A DNA stretch of 64,000 nucleotides from Bacillota bacterium (GTDB lineage: Bacteria > Bacillota > Clostridia > Lachnospirales > Lachnospiraceae), in the NCBI GenBank assembly GCA_023439505.1, contig JAEXNR010000001.1:62001-126000 (forward strand). The letters run 5' to 3'. A program made the translations under genes and the position numbers. Below the pieces are notes generated by a model. The model saw only the letters and a program-made list of their open reading frames with translations, was not told the origin of the DNA and ran no database searches. Below are positions 58,638-64,000 of the stretch, piece by piece; position 1 is the stretch's first letter; every line of letters begins with the position of its first letter.

Positions 58638-59558
58638 ATGTCTAAAATATTAGAATTAAATGCTGATAACGAAGAAATGCTTTGTAATGTCTCTAAAGCT
58701 CTTTCATCTCCCGATCGCATTAAAATAATAAAACTATTATATTATAACAGCTATAATATCGGAGAAATTGCAGAGCAGCTTCAAATACCGGCATCGACTG
58801 CCGCTTTACATGTACGTATTTTAGAAAGTGCCAACCTGATACACACAGAGCAGCAGCCGGGTTGCCGTGGTTCCATGAAATTGTGCAGCAGAAAGAATGA
58901 TTTAGTAAGTATACGATTAAACGGTATGTCTGCGGGTGTAGATCAGATTTCCACTATATCAATGCCTGTGGGAGCATTCACGGATTGCCATATCCTTCCC
59001 ACTTGCGGGCTGGTTGCTACCGATGGTTATATCGGATATGAGGACAGGCCCTCCGACTTCTTTTTACCCTCCCGCTTCAAAGCACAGCTCCTTTGGTCAG
59101 CCGGTGGATATGTGGAGTATAAATTTCCTTATACACTTGGCCCAAATACCAGTCTAAATCAACTTTTACTTACGTTCGAGGCTTGTTCGGAGGTGGCAAA
59201 TTACAGAGAAAACTGGAAATCCGACATCACAATCTGGATTAACGGCCACGAATGCGGTACCTGGAGATGTCCAGGGGATTTTGGTGCAAGAAGAGGAAGG
59301 CTTAACCCTGGTTGGTGGGAAAATGGGGCTACCCAATATGGACTTTTGACAACCGTTACAATCACTGATAAAATGACACTAATCAACAACGAGGAAAGCA
59401 GCGCCATCGGATTATCCAAGCTGGATCTGCCGGATCATAGTTATATTACTGTTCGTATTGGAAACAAAGAAGACGCGGCTTATCCCGGAGGCTTTAATCT
59501 CTTTGGACAAAAATTCGGAGATTATGAGCAAGATATCAATATGTCCTTTATATACTAA
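58638..59558 (+). CDS. ArsR-type regulator with C-terminal ligand-like domain (COG4189-like)
   Basis: This regulator of about 306 residues has an N-terminal ArsR winged helix (VSKALSSPDRIKIIKLLYYNSYNIGEIAEQLQIPASTAALHVRILESANLIH). The 200-residue C-terminal domain is rich in aromatic residues and beta-strands (WSAGGYVEYKFPYTLG, DITIWINGHECGTWRCPGDFG, HSYITVRIGNKEDAAYPGGFNLFG). It looks like a carbohydrate-binding sandwich. The metal-binding cysteines of classic ArsR sensors are absent. The gene is divergent from the GH43/GH2 operon and shares palindromic sites with it. I infer that a glycan product is the effector. ATG 58638 lies 11 nt after GGAGG; a TTG inside the site is also in frame. Confidence 0.88.
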   Translation: MSKILELNADNEEMLCNVSKALSSPDRIKIIKLLYYNSYNIGEIAEQLQIPASTAALHVRILESANLIHTEQQPGCRGSMKLCSRKNDLVSIRLNGMSAGVDQISTISMPVGAFTDCHILPTCGLVATDGYIGYEDRPSDFFLPSRFKAQLLWSAGGYVEYKFPYTLGPNTSLNQLLLTFEACSEVANYRENWKSDITIWINGHECGTWRCPGDFGARRGRLNPGWWENGATQYGLLTTVTITDKMTLINNEESSAIGLSKLDLPDHSYITVRIGNKEDAAYPGGFNLFGQKFGDYEQDINMSFIY

Positions 59559-59600
59559 ATACCAGGCTTTCGTCAAAACGAAATCCGTTCCATTCCTCAT

Positions 59601-59652
59601 AAATAAAAGAACAGTACCTATGTCACTTAAACATGGGTCTGTTCTTTTATTT
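59601..59652 (+). terminator. Bidirectional terminator after the ArsR-type gene
   Basis: Long stem: AAATAAAAGAACAG pairs with CTGTTCTTTTATTT, plus an inner CCTATG / CATGGG. T-runs are present within the distal arm on both strands. It separates the plus-strand regulator from the minus-strand transporter gene. Confidence 0.85.
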
Positions 59653-59734
59653 ATGTCAGCTTTACTGACCACGGCCGGAATATGAAAGATCACTCCATCC
59701 CTTTATATTTGTTGTGTTTTACATCCTCTGCCCG

Positions 59735-60985
59735 TTAATTGACACTGCTCGAACTTAGCTGCTGCTCTCTGGGTAAGGTTAGAAAAATAATAAACCCGAT
59801 GATAAACAGAGGTATAATCCCGACAATACTTAATCTGGCTCTGCCGGTGATAGTAGCTGTAAGGGACATTACGGTAGGTCCTATAATAGCTGAGAATTTA
59901 CCAAAGATATTATAGAATCCAAAGAATTCATTAGATCTTTCCTTGGGTACGATCTTAGCATAGTAGGATCTGCTGAGTGCTTGTATTCCTCCCTGTGCGG
60001 AGCCGATCAATGCACCCAAAACGAAAATATGCCATACAGAAGTAATAAAGTATGCCGCGATGCAGGATATGATATAAGTAAGAATCCCAACCCCAATCAT
60101 TGTTCTGGCCGTGAACCGTTTTGCCAGATTGCCATAGAGAATTGCGCAGGGAAATGCAATAATCTGTATAATCAGCAAAATTCCCAACAGGGTAAATGTA
60201 TCCAGTGCCTCATCCCCTAAAATTGATGTTGCATAAGGAACTACCATTTTTATTATGGTATCCACTCCATCTATGTAGAAAAAATATGCCGCCAGGAAAA
60301 CGAATACAATTTTATGTTTTCTGATGTTCTTAAATGTTACAGCCAATCGTTTGAAGCTATTCATCACCGGTCGCGGTTCCGGCTCAATATAGTGCCTTTG
60401 CTTCACATCCCGTATCATCGGGAGGGTCAGCAGGCCCCACCAAAGCGCTGTAATAATAAACCCAATCTGATAACCGATTGCCTGATCCATTCCCATAAAA
60501 AATATGAGTGCAAGACTGATGCCAAAAGGAATGACACTGGAGATATATCCGAAGGCAAATCCAAGGGAAGAAACCTTGTCCATCCTCTCGTCGCTCGAAA
60601 CATCCACCAGAAAAGCATCGTAAAAAATGTTTGAACCTGCAAACCCTATTGAAGAAAGCACAAAGAAAATAATCAACAGCTGCCATTGCCCACCGGAGGG
60701 AGAAACAAATGCCAGCGCTGCGGTTGCAAATACCCCAACAGCTGTGAAAAATACAAAGAACCGTTTCTTCTTATCCTTATAATCGGCTATGGTGCCCAGG
60801 ATTGGACTGAGTACTGCTACAAAAATACTTGCCAGTGAATTAAAGTAACCGAGATCCATACTACTTTTTACATTCTCAAACATTCCGAATATGATCGGAA
60901 GCAAAGCTGTTGTAACCGCCATTGAGTAAGCTGAATTACCGCAATCAACCATAATCCATGATTTTTCTTCTCTGCTTAATTTCAT
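59735..60985 (-). CDS. UMF1-family MFS transporter
   Basis: This 416-residue membrane protein has about 12 transmembrane segments. Typical segments of the UMF1/Atg22-like MFS branch are WIMVDCGNSAYSMAVTTALLPIIF near the N-terminus, ILGTIADYKDKKKRFF, and GGIQALSRSYYAKIVPKERSNEFFGFYNIFGKFSAIIGP. The cargo is unknown; amino acid efflux is proposed for the eukaryotic relative. It is transcribed in the same direction as the lipase/phosphodiesterase pair, separated from it by about 100 bp, and may be independent. Confidence 0.9.
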   Translation of the reverse strand: MKLSREEKSWIMVDCGNSAYSMAVTTALLPIIFGMFENVKSSMDLGYFNSLASIFVAVLSPILGTIADYKDKKKRFFVFFTAVGVFATAALAFVSPSGGQWQLLIIFFVLSSIGFAGSNIFYDAFLVDVSSDERMDKVSSLGFAFGYISSVIPFGISLALIFFMGMDQAIGYQIGFIITALWWGLLTLPMIRDVKQRHYIEPEPRPVMNSFKRLAVTFKNIRKHKIVFVFLAAYFFYIDGVDTIIKMVVPYATSILGDEALDTFTLLGILLIIQIIAFPCAILYGNLAKRFTARTMIGVGILTYIISCIAAYFITSVWHIFVLGALIGSAQGGIQALSRSYYAKIVPKERSNEFFGFYNIFGKFSAIIGPTVMSLTATITGRARLSIVGIIPLFIIGFIIFLTLPREQQLSSSSVN

Positions 60986-61088
60986 GAATGAATTCTCCCT
61001 TATGATTTATTATTAAAATTATATCATACTGTAACAGTCAAAAAGTAAAATCAATGTAAACTATAGGTAATTTTTTTGTCATTTTCTT

Positions 61089-62060
61089 TTAATGATCCTT
61101 TATATATTTAAATATTGCTTCGTAATATTCCCTTCTAATCCTCGTATCTGCATTATAGATCTCATGCCTGGAATCGGGAATATGCAATAGCTCTGTGTTT
61201 TGGGATTTTGACGCAAATGTCTTCTGTCCCTCCGGTTTCACTGTCGTATCTTTACCCGCCTGAAAAAGGAGTATGGGTGTTTTCACCAGCTTCGCATTCC
61301 TGTGCAATTGTTCCACGGCTCGTAAACTTGCCAGTGTCCATGCGCAGGTGGCACCATAGGTCTGATAATTCTCATCCTGTAATCGTTTTGAGAAAATATC
61401 CAGATATCTTGCTTTTGAGAGGCAGCTGCTTGTCTCATATTCGGGAACTTTTCGAAATGGGCCATGTCCGGGCACATAATCAGTTTCTGATCCGATCAAC
61501 CGTTTGAACAACAGCACGAATCTGACAATAAATGCAGGAATTTTACCAAAGTTAATATCCAACATGGGAGATGACAGTATGGCACAGGAAAATATCTCAG
61601 GATATTGCTCCAGATACAATGCGGCAATTGCTCCTCCCATAGAATGTGCATACAGAACCAGTTTTTTATGTATCTTGTCCTTTAAGATTATCTCTGTAAT
61701 CAGTGTATGAAAATCCTCCACATATTCCTCATATGAGTTGATCAGAACCTTCCCTCTGTCCCCTATGTTTCTTTGAGAATATCCATGTCCCCGGTGATCC
61801 GGTATATACACCGAATAGCCCTCCTGAAAAAAGTAGAAGATCACCTCCTCAAACTTTTTCGTGAATTCACAAAAGCCATGGGACATAACAATAACAGCCT
61901 TTTCCTGAGGATGTTGATAAGATTCGTAAAATATCCTGCTTCCATCAAAGCTGCTAATATACCAGCACTTTCGTTCCCGATCCAGGAGAGGACGAACCAT
62001 ATGCGTCATCTTTTCCTCATAGTCCTCTTCCCCCAGAAATATCTTACCAGCCGCTTCCAT
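61089..62060 (-). CDS. Alpha/beta hydrolase, lysophospholipase/monoacylglycerol lipase-like
   Basis: This hydrolase of about 323 residues has the oxyanion segment MSHGFCEF, the loop DHRGHGYSQR and the nucleophile elbow AHSMGG (catalytic Ser). The acid Asp is in GKDTTVKPEG and the His in DSRHEI, so the triad is complete. It resembles serine aminopeptidase-S33-like lysophospholipases (PldB type). ATG 62060 has AAAGGA upstream and overlaps the phosphodiesterase gene by 17 bp, so the two are coupled. Together they could break down phospholipids to glycerol phosphate. Confidence 0.88.
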   Translation of the reverse strand: MEAAGKIFLGEEDYEEKMTHMVRPLLDRERKCWYISSFDGSRIFYESYQHPQEKAVIVMSHGFCEFTKKFEEVIFYFFQEGYSVYIPDHRGHGYSQRNIGDRGKVLINSYEEYVEDFHTLITEIILKDKIHKKLVLYAHSMGGAIAALYLEQYPEIFSCAILSSPMLDINFGKIPAFIVRFVLLFKRLIGSETDYVPGHGPFRKVPEYETSSCLSKARYLDIFSKRLQDENYQTYGATCAWTLASLRAVEQLHRNAKLVKTPILLFQAGKDTTVKPEGQKTFASKSQNTELLHIPDSRHEIYNADTRIRREYYEAIFKYIKDH

Positions 62061-62805
62061 CTCCTGATTTCCTTTCCCATTGGTTGACCACGTTACGCCC
62101 AAGATCCGGATAATTGGTGATCATTGCATCAATACCATACTCACACAGCATTCTCATCTCTTCAATCTCGTTGACCGTCCATGGTCTTATCGCGATATTT
62201 CTTTCCTTACAATCCTTAATAAAATTGGGATATTGCAAATTATAAATGGCCGGATGCAATGCTTCAACATGATACCTGCTTGCATATTCCGGCATATCCA
62301 GATATCCGTCCTCATATAGAAAGCCTGTTTTTACACAATGATCCAATCTTTTTAGTTTCATTACGGAATAATGATTAAAGGAGGAATATATCACATGTTC
62401 CTCCATCCCCATATTTCTGGTCAATTCCATTACCCTTTCTTCGATATCAGGATAGAAAATAATGCCGTTTTTAATCTCTACATTGATTGTTAACTGGGTA
62501 TCTTTCATCAAATGATATACTTCCTCTAATGTGGGGATTTTTACCACCCCATATTCCGGAAATTTTTTATTCACATTCAATTGCTTTAATTCCTCACAGG
62601 TAAAATCTTTCACCCAACCCTTTACATCGCTGACACGATGTAAGGTTTCATCATGGATGATCACCAGCTGTCCATCCCGGGACATCTGTACATCCAGTTC
62701 TATGCCGTCTGCTTTTAACTCAATCGCCTTTTGAAATGCCTCCAGTGTATTCTCGGGTGCATATCCGGAAGCTCCTCTGTGCGCCCATACCAAAGTTCTT
62801 TTCAT
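62044..62805 (-). CDS. Glycerophosphodiester phosphodiesterase
   Basis: This 253-residue GDPD-fold enzyme has the catalytic His pair (WAHRGASGYAPENT and IIHDETLHRVSDV) and the metal-binding ELDVQMSRDG; further residues are in NVEIKNG. The C-terminus contains PWTVNEIEEMRMLCEYGIDAMITNYPD. It hydrolyses glycerophosphodiesters to glycerol-3-phosphate and an alcohol. No signal peptide is seen, so it is cytoplasmic. RBS AGGAAGAAGA before the ATG. It is the first gene of the pair with the lysophospholipase-like hydrolase, which would make its substrate. Confidence 0.95.
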   Translation of the reverse strand: MKRTLVWAHRGASGYAPENTLEAFQKAIELKADGIELDVQMSRDGQLVIIHDETLHRVSDVKGWVKDFTCEELKQLNVNKKFPEYGVVKIPTLEEVYHLMKDTQLTINVEIKNGIIFYPDIEERVMELTRNMGMEEHVIYSSFNHYSVMKLKRLDHCVKTGFLYEDGYLDMPEYASRYHVEALHPAIYNLQYPNFIKDCKERNIAIRPWTVNEIEEMRMLCEYGIDAMITNYPDLGRNVVNQWERKSGDGSGW

Positions 62806-62954
62806 ATTCTTCTTCCTTTCCGATGAACCTCTTCCTCTTTCTTCCTTTATTATACGCTTATATCATTAAATAAACCAAAATAAATGTAAAATTTAACTTA
62901 TATTATTATAAAAGAATCATCTGGAAACTCTCTGGAATTTCTTCACGACAAAAA

Positions 62955-62982
62955 ACCCGGTATGAATATTTTCATACCGGGC
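62955..62982 (-). terminator. Terminator of the amino acid ABC transporter operon
   Basis: The stem CCCGGTATGA / TCATACCGGG with a short loop is followed by TTTTTTG on the minus strand. It lies 18 bp past the stop codon of the ATPase gene. Confidence 0.92.
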
Positions 62983-62999
62983 TAACCTTGGACAACTGA

Positions 63000-63770
63000 T
63001 TACAGCACACTTTTTAAGAAATTAATTGCTTTTTCGTTCTTCGCATGTTCAAATAATTCTTTGGGACTTCCTTCTTCCAGTATCATACCATCCGCCATAA
63101 AGACCACCCTGTCTGCAACCTCTCTTGCAAATCCCATCTCATGGGTTACACATAGCATTGTCATACCCTGTTTGGCAAGATCCTTCATAACGTTAAGAAC
63201 TTCACCTACAAGTTCCGGATCAAGGGCACTGGTAGGTTCGTCAAATAACATGATCTCAGGTTCCATTGCGAGGGCCCTTGCGATAGCAACACGCTGCTGC
63301 TGTCCTCCGGATAACTTACTTGGAAATTGATCGAGCTTATCTGTAAGACCTACCCGTTCAATCAGTCTGTTTGCCAGCTTCATTACCTCTTCTTTGGACT
63401 TCTTTCTGACAGACTGAGGTGCTATCATAACATTTTCAAGTACAGTCTTATGAGGAAAGAGATTAAACCGCTGAAATACCATCCCGATCTCTAAGAGCAT
63501 TGCTTTCTGCTTGTCTGCTGCTATTCTATGTACCGTCCGGTTATGTTCTCTATGAAGACATAACTCATCTTTGATAAAGATCTTTCCGGTGGTAATCTTC
63601 TCCAGCTGATTCAGTGAACGAAGATACGTGGACTTGCCTGCTCCGGATGGTCCAATGATACAGATAACCTCACCCTTCTTCACTTCCAGATTAACATCCT
63701 TGAGAACCTCTAATGATCCAAAGGATTTCCCCAAGTGCTCTGTTTTTAATATATATTCATAATCACTCAT
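63000..63770 (-). CDS. glnQ: Polar amino acid ABC transporter ATPase
   Basis: This 256-residue ATPase has Walker A GPSGAGKSTYLRSL, the Q-loop FQRFNLFPHKTVLENVM, the signature LSGGQQQRVAIARALAMEP, Walker B IMLFDEPTSALDPE and the H-loop CVTHEMGFAREVADRV. The sequence from LFPHKTVLENV to ARALAMEP is typical of the GlnQ/HisP branch. It drives uptake of glutamine or another polar amino acid with the permease encoded just upstream. The start follows AGGAGG and lies 9 bp after the permease stop. The gene name marks the family, not a proven substrate. Confidence 0.94.
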   Translation of the reverse strand: MSDYEYILKTEHLGKSFGSLEVLKDVNLEVKKGEVICIIGPSGAGKSTYLRSLNQLEKITTGKIFIKDELCLHREHNRTVHRIAADKQKAMLLEIGMVFQRFNLFPHKTVLENVMIAPQSVRKKSKEEVMKLANRLIERVGLTDKLDQFPSKLSGGQQQRVAIARALAMEPEIMLFDEPTSALDPELVGEVLNVMKDLAKQGMTMLCVTHEMGFAREVADRVVFMADGMILEEGSPKELFEHAKNEKAINFLKSVL

Positions 63771-63779
63771 AGCTGCCTC

Positions 63780-64000
63780 CTACTCATAAATTGAGAGTCG
63801 TTTCTCAATTTTTCCAAAGATATATGTAAAAATTGCAGTTATGATAAGATAAATGATAAGTGCAGGTAGAAATACCAGATAATTACCTTCGCTGGTCATA
63901 ATTGTCTTCGATATTGTCGTGATATCCATCAGCGAGATCGCAAATACCAGCGAGACATCTTTAATCATCATAACAAATTCATTACAAAGAGGCGGAATCA
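63780..64000 (-). CDS. Polar amino acid ABC transporter permease, 5' end beyond window
   Basis: Only the last 73 or so codons are visible; the frame continues unbroken past the right edge. The visible part starts with IPPLCNEFVMMIKDVSLVFAI, the conserved segment of HisMQ/GlnP-type permeases (usually PPLxNEFIxLxKDTSL). A transmembrane segment follows near LVFLPALIIYLIITAIFTYIF. An internal ATG at 63971 is not the real start. It forms an operon with the ATPase that follows. Confidence 0.9.
   Translation of the reverse strand, partial: IPPLCNEFVMMIKDVSLVFAISLMDITTISKTIMTSEGNYLVFLPALIIYLIITAIFTYIFGKIEKRLSIYE

Noticed and set aside
1..64000. tRNA, rRNA, riboswitch, insertion sequence or phage genes
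   Set aside because: None was recognised on reading both strands; small structured RNAs could still be missed without a covariance search.

Overview
The window looks like a chromosomal segment of a low-to-moderate GC, Gram-positive Clostridia of the Lachnospiraceae type (Lachnoclostridium-like). Strong AGGAGG ribosome-binding sites, lipobox lipoproteins, YesM/YesN two-component systems, several carbohydrate ABC transporters without their own ATPase gene, a PadR/HAAS module and CspC-like subtilases all fit that picture. This is inference from gene style; no rRNA or other phylogenetic marker is present. Most genes lie on the minus strand. No tRNA, rRNA, CRISPR array, insertion sequence, integrase or phage gene was seen.

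Layout (minus strand unless noted). 1-3.2 kb: OmpR-type response regulator, histidine kinase and the start of a TolB-like lipoprotein. 3.4-4.8 kb: radical SAM protein with an extra C-terminal Cys motif. 4.9-7.6 kb: pabA-pabB-pabC for p-aminobenzoate, behind a promoter with direct repeats. 7.8-9.5 kb: stand-alone subtilase. 9.7-18.3 kb: glycan operon with GH38 alpha-mannosidase, solute-binding lipoprotein, two permeases and a DUF4965/glutaminase-like protein. 18.6-19.7 kb: its probable GntR-LacI repressor, with matching operator-like sites at both promoters. 20-22.5 kb (+): secreted protein with two C39-like peptidase modules. 22.7-24.9 kb: PadR regulator and a HAAS-DUF4097 protein. 25.3-27.8 kb (+): xpaC-telA pair. 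27.9-30 kb: chemotaxis receptor. 30.1-36.4 kb: sugar-sensing cassette of a sugar-binding lipoprotein, two YesM-type kinases (one with a degenerate ATPase domain) and a YesN-type regulator. 36.5-44 kb: pentose/pentitol operon with zinc dehydrogenase, RbsB/RbsA/RbsC-type transporter, SDR dehydrogenase and AraB-type kinase. 44.4-46.6 kb: ZIP metal transporter and AraM-type glycerol-1-phosphate dehydrogenase. 47.1-47.5 kb (+): cold-shock protein with a structured leader. 47.6-49.7 kb: topoisomerase III. 50-51 kb (+): stand-alone RsmH paralogue. 51.1-58.3 kb: second glycan operon (solute-binding protein, two permeases, GH43, GH2), divergent from an ArsR-type regulator (+) with a ligand-like C-terminal domain and a new palindromic operator candidate. 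59.7-62.8 kb: UMF1 transporter, lysophospholipase-like hydrolase and glycerophosphodiesterase. 63-64 kb: polar amino acid ABC transporter, cut by the window edge.

Together the genes describe an organism that takes up and degrades host or plant glycans through locally regulated operons. The cassettes follow a plan: regulator, binding protein, permeases, then intracellular hydrolases. Each of the three transport binding-protein genes is followed by a hairpin without a U-tract, a likely device for keeping the binding protein in excess over the permeases. The points most worth following up are the two operator families, the pseudokinase-like YesM partner, the double C39 protein, the soluble HAAS-DUF4097 protein and the second RsmH.
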